37,014 nucleotides of DNA, taken from the NCBI GenBank assembly GCA_017563185.1, contig JAFXIL010000147.1:1-37014 (forward strand), written 5' to 3'. The notes beneath the pieces were generated by a model, which saw only the letters and a program-made list of their open reading frames with translations, had not been told where the DNA came from and searched no databases. Position 1 is the first letter of the stretch, and the number at the start of each line of letters is the position of its first letter. The translations under genes were made by a program, and so were the position numbers. The DNA is from Kiritimatiellia bacterium (GTDB lineage Bacteria > Verrucomicrobiota > Kiritimatiellia > RFP12 > UBA1067). Positions 23,364-31,562 of this stretch are shown here, in pieces.

Positions 23364-24203
23364 CTACGGACGCGTTGGGGCTGGCGGAAGGTCGGTGGCG
23401 AAGCCAACGATGGAGATGCCGTGGCGGTTCGCGAAGGCGACCACCTCCTCTCTGTCGAGCAGCATCAGCCTTTGCGCATGAAACGCGAGCGCGCTCACGC
23501 CGGCCTTCTTCATCACCTTGAGCGTCTTGAGCCCCACCACGGGAATGTCGAAGCGCATGTCGTGGCCCTCGCGCGCGCCCTTCACGAGCACCGCGCCCTT
23601 GCCGCCAAGACGGCCGCCGCGCTTTATCGCCGCGTTAGTGCCCTCGAAGGCCTCGACTGCGAGCACCATGCCGTCCTTCACCAAAACCGTCTGGCCAACG
23701 TCGTGGCGGCCCATGTCGCGCATCACTTCCGCGCCGTGGCGCATGTCGGCATCCTCGCGCTCGTCAGGCGCACGCGCCGTCAGCACGCCCTCGCCAGGCA
23801 GATGGCGCTCCATGTACGAGGAGGCGGGAAACACCTTCACGCCGGCCTTCTCGAACTCGAACGCAAGCTTGCCGTACACAGTGTGGGCAGTCTTGAACGG
23901 CAACGACGCGAGCCAAGCCTTCGTCTCGGCGTCAAAGCGGCTGCGGAAGAGCGAAAGCGGATTGATCTGGCCTGCGAACACGCATCCGTCGTATCCCTGC
24001 GCCGCGACCCAGCGCAGCCCCGCCGCGATCTCGCCGATGCCGATCGTGTGCACATGGTCGGCGGCCCTGATCGTGGCGCGTTCGGTGGAGCCGCGCACCG
24101 CCAGCACGTCGCACGTCTTAACGCCGGCAGCGCGCGCCCCCTCAACCACGAGCCTGGGGTAGGCCCCCGCGCCCGTTATGACGATCATTCTGCTGACTTG
24201 CAT
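23364..24203 (-). CDS. lpxI: UDP-2,3-diacylglucosamine pyrophosphatase LpxI
   Basis: LpxI (DUF1009) hydrolyses UDP-2,3-diacylglucosamine to lipid X and UMP in lipid A synthesis, replacing LpxH in many Gram-negative bacteria. The 279-residue length is typical. Family segments are ITGAGAYPRLV at the N-terminus, GQINPLSLF, VGQTVLVKDGMVLAVEAFEGT (a hallmark of the family) and the catalytic-region HDMRFDIPVVGLKT. The start at 24203 has AAGG upstream; a second Met at residue 6 is possible. It is 6 bases after the Gfo/Idh/MocA gene and is probably cotranscribed with it. Other lipid A genes are not near. Its presence is good evidence for an LPS-type outer membrane. Confidence 0.93.
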   Translation of the reverse strand: MQVSRMIVITGAGAYPRLVVEGARAAGVKTCDVLAVRGSTERATIRAADHVHTIGIGEIAAGLRWVAAQGYDGCVFAGQINPLSLFRSRFDAETKAWLASLPFKTAHTVYGKLAFEFEKAGVKVFPASSYMERHLPGEGVLTARAPDEREDADMRHGAEVMRDMGRHDVGQTVLVKDGMVLAVEAFEGTNAAIKRGGRLGGKGAVLVKGAREGHDMRFDIPVVGLKTLKVMKKAGVSALAFHAQRLMLLDREEVVAFANRHGISIVGFATDLPPAPTRP

Positions 24204-24209
24204 ACTGCC

Positions 24210-25586
24210 TTACCAGCCCGTGCGGTAGGTACGGCGCAGAAGCGCGGTCGCAGCAGGGTTGCCGTCGAACGCAAGGGCCTTGGCGTTCCAGCGAAGCGTC
24301 TCCTCCGGGCAGCGCAGAGCAACCGTGCCAAGGATGATGGTCTCGGCCATCGGACCCGTCTTCTGGAACGGAGAGGCGTTCTCCGTCACGCCGAGGCAGC
24401 CGTCCGCGAAATCATGGTAATGGTTCTTGAACGGCATCTTCTCCATCTTGACGGAGGCGAACTTCGCCTTCGGCAGGAGGAACGGCACCTTCGTGTGCGG
24501 AATGAGGATCGCGCCCTCTGTGCCGAACACCATCGCAGCCTCCTGCGGAAACTCTCCGAGGCCGGCGTCGCGGGCGAGCGCCTGGCCATCCTCGTGCGGA
24601 CGGAACTCGCCGTCGAACCACTCCACCGTGAACGGCTTGCCGTCAGAGGCCGGCACTCCGTCGAACGTCCACGTTATGTGGTTGGACTGCGGCCAGGTGT
24701 CGGCCCGGCGCGCAGGCGAGTTCTTCCAGCTCTCCTGCACCTGCGCCCGGATCGTCTTCGGCGCGGCGGAACCCAGGTTCATGCCCTTCCACACGGCGTC
24801 GAATACGTGGCAGCCGATGTCGCCGCTCCAGCCCGTGCCGAAGTCGAGCCACGAGCGCCACTGCACGGGATGGTATATCCCCGGGGCGTACGGACGTTCC
24901 GGCGCAGTGCCGAGCCAGAGGTTCCACGCGAGCGTCTTCGGCGGCGGAACGCCCTGCGCGGGGCGCGGCCCCGCCAGGCGGTATCTTTCGGCCCCCCTGC
25001 GGTTGGAGCAGATGTACACCTTCTTCACCGCCCCAATCGTCCCCGCGCGGAGGAAGCCCACGGCCAGCCGATCTCCGCCGCCCGCCGCATGCTGCGTGCC
25101 GAGCTGCGTCACCACATGGCAGCGCTCCGCCTCCAGCGCCACCTCGCGGCACTCCGCCACGTCGTGGCAGAGCGGCTTCTGGCAGTAGACATGTTTGCCC
25201 TTCCTCATGGCCGTAAGCGAGATTATCGCATGCTGGTGGTCCGGCACCGCCACGTTCACGGAATCTATCGCGTCGCCCTCCTTCTCAAGCATCTCGCGCC
25301 AGTCGGTGTACGTGCGCGCCTTGGGCGCCAGCCGCGCGGCCTTCGCGAGATGGTTCGCGTCCACATCGCATATCGCCACCACCTCCACGCGCTTGTGGGA
25401 AAGGAAGTTCTGGAAGTCGTGGAACCCCATTCCGCCCACGCCCACGCAGGCGTGGTGCAGCTTGTCGTTCGGACCAAAGGCGCGCCGCTGCGGCACTGCC
25501 GAAAAGCCCGTCATGGCTCCGCTTGCGGCAAAGGCGCCTGCGCCCGCCATAAACGTTCTGCGAGAGATATCAATTTGTGTATGCAT
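24210..25586 (-). CDS. Tat-exported Gfo/Idh/MocA family oxidoreductase
   Basis: This 458-residue NAD(P)-dependent oxidoreductase has a twin-arginine signal, SRRTFM at residues 8-13 followed by an Ala/Gly-rich hydrophobic stretch, so it should be exported folded with its cofactor. The Rossmann motif is GVGGMGFHDF. The family strand VVAICDVD, the EKP-like segment reads CQKPLCHD, and DIGCHVFDAVW lies in the substrate domain. Many PVC and Bacteroidetes genomes carry families of such Tat-exported proteins, thought to act on sugars or glycosides, but the substrate here cannot be predicted. The ATG has AAGGAA upstream. It lies 68 bases after mscS and 6 bases before lpxI. Confidence 0.9.
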   Translation of the reverse strand: MHTQIDISRRTFMAGAGAFAASGAMTGFSAVPQRRAFGPNDKLHHACVGVGGMGFHDFQNFLSHKRVEVVAICDVDANHLAKAARLAPKARTYTDWREMLEKEGDAIDSVNVAVPDHQHAIISLTAMRKGKHVYCQKPLCHDVAECREVALEAERCHVVTQLGTQHAAGGGDRLAVGFLRAGTIGAVKKVYICSNRRGAERYRLAGPRPAQGVPPPKTLAWNLWLGTAPERPYAPGIYHPVQWRSWLDFGTGWSGDIGCHVFDAVWKGMNLGSAAPKTIRAQVQESWKNSPARRADTWPQSNHITWTFDGVPASDGKPFTVEWFDGEFRPHEDGQALARDAGLGEFPQEAAMVFGTEGAILIPHTKVPFLLPKAKFASVKMEKMPFKNHYHDFADGCLGVTENASPFQKTGPMAETIILGTVALRCPEETLRWNAKALAFDGNPAATALLRRTYRTGW

Positions 25587-25654
25587 AGCCGGTTTCCTTT
25601 CGTTGTTTTTCCTTGAGCACGTTCTAGGATGGCCTAATGGCAGATTGCATCAAT

Positions 25655-26602
25655 CTACGCCTTGGCCTCTTTCATGCGCACGTCGAGCTGCGGAAACGGA
25701 ATCTCTATGCCCGCCGCCGCATACGCCTCCACCACCGCCACGTAGGCCGCAGAATAGACGCTCCAGTAGTCGTCGCAGCTGGACCACGGGCGCACGTTGA
25801 TCTTCACCTCAGAGCCGCCGAGCCCTCCAACCGCCACCGCGGGCGCAGGATCCGTCAGCACGCCCGGCACCTTGCGCAGCGCCTCTAAGGCCACGCCCAC
25901 GGCCTTCGCGAGGTCTGTTCCGTACGCCACGCCCACCACGAGGTCCACGCGCCGCCTTCCTAGCGCGCTGAAGTTAGTGATCGCGCCGCCCCACACGGAG
26001 CTGTTGGGCACCGTGATCTTCTTGTTGTCTGCCGTCGCCAGCACGGTCGCCATCATGTTCAGCTCCGTGACCGAGCCCTCGGCCCCGCCGATCACCACGT
26101 AGTCGCCCACCTTGAAGGGATGGTTGAGGGCGATCATCAGGCCCGCCGCGAGGCTGCCAAGCGACTCCTTGAACGCGAAGCCCAGCACCACGCCCGTCAC
26201 GCCGAGGCTCGCCACAAGCGGCCCCACGTCCACGCCGATGCGCCCCAGCGCGATCACGCATAGTATCGCCCAGCCCGTCTTCGACGCGACGCTGCACAGG
26301 AACGTGCGCAGCAGAGCGTCCACGCGCTTCGACTTGCCAAGAGCCTTGTCAATCGCCTTCACGAGCAGTCTCACCACGATGCCGCCCACGATCAGCATCG
26401 CCGCGGCCATCAGCATGTTCGTGGCGCACTTGATTCCGTTCTGCGCAAGCCACGACATCCCCTGCTGCACCACCTCCTTGCCCTGGGCGACCTGCTCTCC
26501 CAGCGAGTCCGCCACCTGGGACGTCACCTGCGCCGCCACGTTCGTCACCTGCGTGGACACCTGCGCGGCCACGTTTGTCACAGTTTCAACTGCGTTTGTC
26601 AT
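25655..26602 (-). CDS. Small-conductance mechanosensitive channel (MscS family)
   Basis: This 315-residue inner-membrane channel opens under membrane tension to release solutes during osmotic downshock. Predicted membrane segments are at about 58-85, 100-122 and the pore-lining 126-160 (GVTGVVLGFAFKESLGSLAAG). The beta domain includes FKVGDYVVIGG and the VPNS motif (198-201), and the C-terminus has the family signature GIEIPFPQLDV. The first 30 residues are an amphipathic tandem repeat of 11 residues (TNVAAQV at 9-15 and 20-26) before the first membrane helix, which is unusual. The ATG has AAAGGAG upstream. The start overlaps the 3' end of the pseudouridine synthase gene by 17 bases. Confidence 0.93.
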   Translation of the reverse strand: MTNAVETVTNVAAQVSTQVTNVAAQVTSQVADSLGEQVAQGKEVVQQGMSWLAQNGIKCATNMLMAAAMLIVGGIVVRLLVKAIDKALGKSKRVDALLRTFLCSVASKTGWAILCVIALGRIGVDVGPLVASLGVTGVVLGFAFKESLGSLAAGLMIALNHPFKVGDYVVIGGAEGSVTELNMMATVLATADNKKITVPNSSVWGGAITNFSALGRRRVDLVVGVAYGTDLAKAVGVALEALRKVPGVLTDPAPAVAVGGLGGSEVKINVRPWSSCDDYWSVYSAAYVAVVEAYAAAGIEIPFPQLDVRMKEAKA

Positions 26603-27473
26603 TTCTTTTCTCCTTTTGCTTGCGGCCCTTCTGCCTTTGCTGTTTGAAAACCACTTTGGGAACGGGCATCTTGCCCGTTTGAACTGGAGGAACAGGCGTC
26701 TTGCCCGTTAGCGGCGGGCAGGGAACTGCCCGCCCTACCTGTTTCGCCCACCTTGGCGGAGCTGCCTCGAACGAAAGCGTCTTGTGCGTGGCGGGATGTT
26801 CAAACGAGAGCTTCCAGGCATGCAGGCACAATGGCGGAGGCGGCACGGGCCTGCGGCGCCTCGCCTCGGGCGTGCCCTTCGCGCGCGGCGGAGGCTTTGG
26901 CGGCTTCGGACCGTACTTCGCGTCGCCCAGCACGGGATGCCCCGCCTCCGCAAAGTGCACGCGTATCTGGTGTTTGCGTCCGCTCTTGAGCAGCACTTCC
27001 ACAAGCGTTGACGGCGGCTCGCCCGCAGGCGGCTCCACCGCACGCCACACCGTGCGCGCGAACTTGCCAGAACGGCCGTCCCTCACGCTTCTCACGAAGA
27101 ACTTCTCGTCCTCGGCAAGGTAGCTTTCGAATACGCCCTTCTCCGCGTCGAGCGCGCCCGCAACGCGCGCGAGGTACACCTTCGTCGTCACCTCGTTCCA
27201 GTGCTCGCGGAACCACTGCTGCACGGCCTCGGTCTTCGCCACCACCATCACGCCGCTCGTGTCGCGGTCGAGACGATGAACGAGATACACGCGTCGCGAG
27301 CTCTTCCACTGCCCCTTTCGCACATAGTCGCCGAGCGCCGCCTCCACGCTGTTCTCGTCCACGTTGCGCAGCGCCTGCGAGAGAACGCCCGCGGCCTTCT
27401 CGATGACGAATATCTGCGGATCCTCGTAGAGAATCCTTACACCCCGCAGACGATTTTCAGATCGGCCTTTCAT
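26586..27473 (-). CDS. RluA-family pseudouridine synthase with repeat-derived C-terminal tail
   Basis: A 295-residue RNA pseudouridine synthase. The ATG at 27473 overlaps the araD stop (ATGA), which is why I prefer it to longer frames running into araD. Catalytic motif HRLDRDTSG (66-74) includes the nucleophile D69; GRKHQIRVHF (165-174) and HPVLGDAKYG (179-188) are also canonical. There is no N-terminal S4 RNA-binding domain. A Pro/Arg-rich insertion (about 189-214) interrupts the usual end of the fold. The last 50 residues (about 246-295) are translated from palindromic repeats (TGKTPVPPVQTGKMPVP) and end in a Lys/Arg-rich stretch. Which rRNA or tRNA position it modifies cannot be told. It lies between araD and mscS, overlapping both. 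Confidence 0.9.
   Translation of the reverse strand: MKGRSENRLRGVRILYEDPQIFVIEKAAGVLSQALRNVDENSVEAALGDYVRKGQWKSSRRVYLVHRLDRDTSGVMVVAKTEAVQQWFREHWNEVTTKVYLARVAGALDAEKGVFESYLAEDEKFFVRSVRDGRSGKFARTVWRAVEPPAGEPPSTLVEVLLKSGRKHQIRVHFAEAGHPVLGDAKYGPKPPKPPPRAKGTPEARRRRPVPPPPLCLHAWKLSFEHPATHKTLSFEAAPPRWAKQVGRAVPCPPLTGKTPVPPVQTGKMPVPKVVFKQQRQKGRKQKEKRNDKRS
26661..26734. repeat. Cluster of three REP-like hairpins inside the 3' end of the rluA-type gene
   Basis: Three inverted repeats lie together: AACGGGCA-TCT-TGCCCGTT (26661-26679), a related imperfect copy (26691-26709) and GGCGGGCAG-GGAA-CTGCCCGCC (26713-26734). The first two are 30 bp apart. The unit looks like a dispersed palindromic element; copies elsewhere cannot be checked from this window. 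It is translated as the tail of the pseudouridine synthase. Confidence 0.75.
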
Positions 27474-28171
27474 TTCTGCCCGTAATATGCGTTGGGACCG
27501 TGCTTGCGCGAGTAGTGCTTCTCGGCCACGTAGCCTGGAAGCACGGGAACGTCCTCGCGCCCGAGCACCGAAAGTTGCTCTGTGAGGCGCGCCATGCGCG
27601 CCATCGCCTCGAGGGCGACGGCGTTCTCCACCGCCTTGAAGGCGTCCGCGCCCCACGTGAAGGGCCCATGGCCGGGCACGAGCGCGCCGGGGCGCTCCAG
27701 AGGGTCGCACCCCTCGAAGCGCTCAACTATCACCTTGCCCGTGTTCAGCTCGTACGCGCTCTTCACCTCGTCCTCGGCGAGAGCGCGCGTGATCGGCACA
27801 GGGCCATGGAACTGATCCGCATGCGTTGTGCCGTAGCAGGGAATCTCGCGGCCCGCCTGCGCCCATGCGACGGCCTCGACGGAATGCGTGTGCACAACGC
27901 CCCCGACGTTTCCGAAGGCGCGGTATATGGCGAGATGCGTGGGCGTGTCGGACGAAGGACGACATTCGCCCTCCACCTTGTGGCCCTCCATGTTCACCAC
28001 CACCATGTCGCGCGGCTTCAGCAATGCGTACGGCACGCCCGACGGCTTTATCACGAAAAAGCCGGTCTCGGGATCGCGTTCGGAGACGTTCCCCCATGTG
28101 AGCACCACAAGCCCCTCTTCGACGAGGCGCATGTTGGCACGATAGACTTTTCTCTTCAGTTCATCGAGCAT
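27470..28171 (-). CDS. araD: L-ribulose-5-phosphate 4-epimerase
   Basis: AraD converts L-ribulose 5-phosphate to D-xylulose 5-phosphate, feeding arabinose-type pentoses into the pentose phosphate pathway. The 233-residue length is typical. Class II aldolase-family features include TWGNVSERD, KPSGVPYALL, SSDTPTHLAIYRAF and the zinc-binding HTHS (with a further His in the following GTTHADQF segment). Conserved PGHGPFTWG and the C-terminal KHYSRKHGPNAYYGQ are close to the E. coli pattern. The start overlaps the upstream kinase gene by 16 bases and the stop overlaps the pseudouridine synthase start by 4, so expression is likely coupled. No araA (isomerase) is in the window. Confidence 0.95.
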   Translation of the reverse strand: MLDELKRKVYRANMRLVEEGLVVLTWGNVSERDPETGFFVIKPSGVPYALLKPRDMVVVNMEGHKVEGECRPSSDTPTHLAIYRAFGNVGGVVHTHSVEAVAWAQAGREIPCYGTTHADQFHGPVPITRALAEDEVKSAYELNTGKVIVERFEGCDPLERPGALVPGHGPFTWGADAFKAVENAVALEAMARMARLTEQLSVLGREDVPVLPGYVAEKHYSRKHGPNAYYGQK

Positions 28172-29655
28172 ATCGTCTTCTCCGCCTCAAGCGCCTTTGC
28201 GAAGCGCTCCATGTACGCCTTGAATCCAGCAACGCCCTTCTCGGCCGGCGCGCACGCGACGCCCTTCGCGTCCTTGAACACGCGCTGGGCGAGAAACTCC
28301 TCAAGCGCGCCTTCGCCGCCCTGCGCGGCGGCGTACGCCGCGAGAACCGCCATTCCCCACGGGCCTCCCTCGCCGGCCGTCTCAAGGCACGTGACCGACG
28401 TCTCAAGCGCGTCGGCGAGATACTGCTGCGCCACGCCGGGCGTCGTGAAGATGCCGCCGTGCGCGGTGAGCGAGTCGAGCGCGCACTTCTCGCGCGCAAG
28501 AATGTCCATGCCCATCTTGAGCGTTGCGAACGCGGAATAGATGGCCGCACGCATGAAGTTCGCGCGCGTGAACTCCGCTCCCGGCGTGCGCGCCACGAGC
28601 GGCGCACCCATCTCGACGCCCGCCACCGGCTCGCCGCTCACGAACGGCACCATCACCACGCCGCCCGCGTCGGGCGCCGCGTTGAGCGACTCGCGGAAGA
28701 GCGCGTCGAAGTCGCCGCCCAAGAGGCCCACCCACGCGTTGAGGTCGCTCGTGCAGTTGTTGCAGTGCACCATCGCCACGGGAAACCCCGAAGGCGTGGT
28801 GACCATGTCGATCTCCGGATACGCGCTTGCGAGCGGCTTCTCGAGAACGACCATCGCGAAGACGCTCGTGCCCGCCGAGATGTTGCCGGTGCGTGCGGCC
28901 ACGGCGTTCGTGGCCACCATTCCGGTGCCGGCATCGCCTTCTGGCGGCGCCATGAGCGCGCCGGGCTTCAGCGTGCCGGTGGGGTCGATGAGTCGCGCGC
29001 CGTCTTCGGTGAGACGCCCCGCGCAGGCGCCGGCGGGAAGGACGTCAGGAAGAAGCGCGATGAGATCGACGCCGTATGCTTCGCGGTACTTCGCTAGGCG
29101 AGACGAGTCCCACCCGCCCGAGGCGTCAACGGGGAACATTCCCGATGCCTCGCCCACGCCGAGCGCGTTAACGCCCGTTAGCCGCCAGTGAACCCAGCCG
29201 GCGAGCGTGGTGAGATGCGCCACGCCAGGCACGTGGGCTTCGCCGTTGAGGCGCGCCTGGTGGTAGTGGGCGATGCTCCAGCGCTGCGGGATGTTGAAGT
29301 CGAGAAGGCGCGAAAGCTCGGCGGCCGCCTGGGCCGTGGTGGTGTTGCGCCATGTGCGGAACGGAGCGAGCAGGTTCCATCCGGCGTCGAACGGCAGATA
29401 GCCGTGCATCATGCCGGAGATGCCGATCGCGTCGATGGACGAAAGCGCCGCCCCCGTCTTTGCCGCAAAGTCGGCAGCAGCGGCGGCAAATGCGCGCTGC
29501 AGAGCGTCAACGACGTCTTCGAGCGAATACGTCCAGTATCCACCCTCTAACTTGTTCTCCCAGATGTGTGAGCCCGAGGCGACGGTGCAGAACGTATCGT
29601 CCACCACCACCGCCTTCACGCGTGTCGATCCGAATTCAATGCCAAGGTAGTTCAT
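28156..29655 (-). CDS. FGGY-family carbohydrate kinase, probable L-ribulokinase
   Basis: The FGGY fold begins cleanly at MNYLGIEFGSTRVKA (ATG 29655, 499 residues); upstream in-frame starts at 29673 and 29691 are possible because the ribosome site (GGGAG) is far from the chosen ATG. The phosphate-binding DFG-like IEFGSTR, ISGMMHG and the GNISAGTS loop are present. The kinase phosphorylates a sugar with ATP. The overlapping downstream araD makes L-ribulose the likely substrate, although the sequence resembles a divergent FGGY branch sometimes labelled xylulokinase rather than E. coli AraB. It follows the hydrogenase gene by 40 bases on the same strand. Confidence 0.82.
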   Translation of the reverse strand: MNYLGIEFGSTRVKAVVVDDTFCTVASGSHIWENKLEGGYWTYSLEDVVDALQRAFAAAAADFAAKTGAALSSIDAIGISGMMHGYLPFDAGWNLLAPFRTWRNTTTAQAAAELSRLLDFNIPQRWSIAHYHQARLNGEAHVPGVAHLTTLAGWVHWRLTGVNALGVGEASGMFPVDASGGWDSSRLAKYREAYGVDLIALLPDVLPAGACAGRLTEDGARLIDPTGTLKPGALMAPPEGDAGTGMVATNAVAARTGNISAGTSVFAMVVLEKPLASAYPEIDMVTTPSGFPVAMVHCNNCTSDLNAWVGLLGGDFDALFRESLNAAPDAGGVVMVPFVSGEPVAGVEMGAPLVARTPGAEFTRANFMRAAIYSAFATLKMGMDILAREKCALDSLTAHGGIFTTPGVAQQYLADALETSVTCLETAGEGGPWGMAVLAAYAAAQGGEGALEEFLAQRVFKDAKGVACAPAEKGVAGFKAYMERFAKALEAEKTICSMN

Positions 29656-29695
29656 AGTCTGCGTTTCTCCCATTTTCTTTGTTGTCATCACTTGG

Positions 29696-31093
29696 TCACG
29701 ACAGCGAGCACGGACCGTTCTGGCATCCGCCCGGGCAGGCCATCACCTCGAGGAAGTTGACGGGCATCTTCCCGGCTGCGTACAGCTTCACCATCGCGCA
29801 CGTCTTGCGGTCGATGCCGTTGATCTGCTTCGCGTCTAGCTTGAAGCCGGGGATCTTCGACGTCGCCTCGGCGAGCACGGCGTCGGTGACGCCGCACGAG
29901 CGCGCGTAGTTGCGCGCAGTGGGGTTGGCGGGGCGCTCTACAGGCCACGGCTCGCAGGCGATGACGTCGATCTTGCGCCCGGCGAGGATCGCGCCCAGCT
30001 CCTCGAAGGAGAGGACGTAGTCGACGTCCTTGCGCCTCGCCTCGCTGCGCTTCGCGACGCACGGGCCGATGAACACCGTCTTCGCGTCCGGATCCTTTGC
30101 CTTCGCGAGCTCCCGGGCATAGACCATCGGGCTCGGCGTGAGCGAGACGTGACCGACGAGATCGGGGAGATGCCTGCCGACGAGGTTCACCCACGCCGGG
30201 CAGCACGACGTCGTCATGAATGTCTTCGGGTCCTTCTCCATTCGCTCGATGAACTCGGCAGTCTCGTGCTCGGTCGTCTTCTCCGCGCCAAGGGCCACCT
30301 CCATCACGTCGCCGAAGCCGGCCTTGGCGCACGCTGACAGCAGCTGCTCTATCTTGCCGGGGAACTGCTTCTCTGCGGCGGGCGCGATCATGGCGACGAG
30401 CTTCTCGCCGCGCTTCATCGCCGCGAGCACGTCCACAAGCTGCGAGCGCTCCATCACCGCCGCGAACGGACACGCCGCGAAGCACTTGCCGCAGAAGATG
30501 CACTTGGCGAAGTCGATCTCCGCGACGCCGTGCCCGTTCTTGCGGATTGCGCCCACGGGGCAGGCGTCCTCGCACGGAACCGAGGTCTTGACGATCGCGT
30601 GGTAGGGACACGCGGTGATGCACTTGCCGCACTTGATGCAGAGCGACTGGTCGATCACGGACTGGCCGCCGACGATCGAGATCGCCTTCTTCGGGCAGTT
30701 GTACACGCACGGACGCGCGAAGCAGCCTCGGCAGTTCGGCGTGGAGACGACCTTCGCGTCGGGGCAACCGCTGCACGCCGGGCCGCACACGCTGAGCGGC
30801 GCCCGCGGACGCGACGGATGCTCCGCGCCGCCGCCCCAAGCCTTCTCCGCATAGTATGCGGCGAGCGATTTCGACTCGTCCGTCTCGTCCTCCACGGAAA
30901 CGCCCAGCATCGCCATCAGGCGGTATTTGAGTATCGCGCGGTCATGGTATACGCAGCAGCGCGACGCCACCGAGTTCTTCGGCCTCAGCTTGATGGGAAT
31001 CTGGTCGAGTTCGCTTTCGAGCGTGCCGTCGTCGAACGCTCGCACGATGCGGATCATCAGCTCGCGACGGATGAAAGTCGATCCGTTCAGCAT
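29696..31093 (-). CDS. Group B-like monomeric [FeFe] hydrogenase
   Basis: This 465-residue cytoplasmic enzyme should reduce protons to H2 (or the reverse) with ferredoxin-type electrons. The N-terminal RCCVYHDRAILKYR segment and the Cys-rich region (C103-C133) are typical of group B. Two or more [4Fe-4S] sets follow (CIKCGKCITACP at 152-163, CIFCGKCFAACP at 198-209, plus C174/C178). The H-cluster motifs are TSCCPAW (295-301, with the proton-relay C297 present), GPCVAKRSE (343-351) and CPGGCQNGP (453-461). The last motif ends in NGP instead of the GGG of group A enzymes. The ATG follows the ferredoxin stop by 1 base with GGAGG upstream, so the two are cotranslated. Maturation genes hydE, hydF and hydG are not in the window. 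Confidence 0.9.
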   Translation of the reverse strand: MLNGSTFIRRELMIRIVRAFDDGTLESELDQIPIKLRPKNSVASRCCVYHDRAILKYRLMAMLGVSVEDETDESKSLAAYYAEKAWGGGAEHPSRPRAPLSVCGPACSGCPDAKVVSTPNCRGCFARPCVYNCPKKAISIVGGQSVIDQSLCIKCGKCITACPYHAIVKTSVPCEDACPVGAIRKNGHGVAEIDFAKCIFCGKCFAACPFAAVMERSQLVDVLAAMKRGEKLVAMIAPAAEKQFPGKIEQLLSACAKAGFGDVMEVALGAEKTTEHETAEFIERMEKDPKTFMTTSCCPAWVNLVGRHLPDLVGHVSLTPSPMVYARELAKAKDPDAKTVFIGPCVAKRSEARRKDVDYVLSFEELGAILAGRKIDVIACEPWPVERPANPTARNYARSCGVTDAVLAEATSKIPGFKLDAKQINGIDRKTCAMVKLYAAGKMPVNFLEVMACPGGCQNGPCSLS

Positions 31094-31094
31094 G

Positions 31095-31358
31095 TCAGGC
31101 GGCTCCTCCCACCAGCTCCTCGATGCGCGCGAGCACCTTCTCGTTCGTCGCCTGCGCCATTACCTCCTCGCCGTTGAAGCGCACGTACGGCGCGCCGCCG
31201 AGGTTCTCCTTATCGCACAGCTCAAGGCACGTGCGCGCCTCGACCTCGACCTTGTCGCGGAGCTCGGCGGGAATCTCGTCCCCGATAGACATGAGGTTCG
31301 CCGCCCCCAACAGATAGCAGGCGGTTCCACAGCAAATCTCTACCTTGATCTTGTCCAT
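31095..31358 (-). CDS. [2Fe-2S] thioredoxin-like ferredoxin (NuoE/HydC-like)
   Basis: This 87-residue protein has the thioredoxin-like ferredoxin fold with cysteines C9-x4-C14 and C44-x3-C48 for one [2Fe-2S] cluster. Such proteins pass electrons in NADH-linked complexes and in multimeric [FeFe] hydrogenases (HydC). Here there is no flavoprotein partner (HydB/NuoF), and the gene is 1 base from a group B hydrogenase gene, so it may be a dedicated electron carrier or subunit of that enzyme. AGGAG precedes the ATG. It is the first gene after the promoter at 31391. Confidence 0.88.
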   Translation of the reverse strand: MDKIKVEICCGTACYLLGAANLMSIGDEIPAELRDKVEVEARTCLELCDKENLGGAPYVRFNGEEVMAQATNEKVLARIEELVGGAA

Positions 31359-31390
31359 TGCATTCTCCTAGATTTTTACTGGCGGCGGAT

Positions 31391-31401
31391 ATTATACCAT
31401 A
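31391..31401 (-). promoter_or_regulatory. Extended -10 promoter of the group B hydrogenase unit
   Basis: TATGGTATAAT on the minus strand carries a perfect TATAAT (31396-31391), and ATGGTATGA just upstream nearly repeats it. The predicted transcript starts about 26 bases before the ferredoxin ATG. There is no clear -35. Confidence 0.55.
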
Positions 31402-31562
31402 TTCATACCATCTTTTAGGTAAATTCAAACGCGCAAACGGCCATCGGAAGATCACCGCAATTCCGGCGGAGCGCGGATTCCGCCCATCCGAACGTTGCCC
31501 ATGCCGGCAACGCAGGCTGAACTATGGCACGGCCCGTCGAAACGCGAAGAGCGGATCAGTGG
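31402..31562. other. Intergenic region upstream of the hydrogenase unit
   Basis: This is 161 bp without a plausible gene between the phosphatase stop and the hydrogenase promoter. It holds a 7-bp-stem hairpin (CGTTGCC 31493-31499, GGCAACG 31506-31512) without a T-run, and imperfect GCGGA/TCCGC repeats around 31466-31483. It could contain a weak terminator for the phosphatase gene and an operator for the hydrogenase promoter. I see no recognised regulator site. Confidence 0.4.

Noticed and set aside
23247..25616. Open frame of 789 codons on the plus strand
   Set aside because: It is antisense to lpxI and the Gfo/Idh/MocA gene, is rich in Arg/His/Ala, and has no family motif. Long antisense frames are expected at this GC content.
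27474..27710. N-terminal extension of the pseudouridine synthase frame
   Set aside because: It lies wholly inside araD, is Arg-rich and non-homologous, and the ATGA overlap at 27470-27473 gives a natural start.
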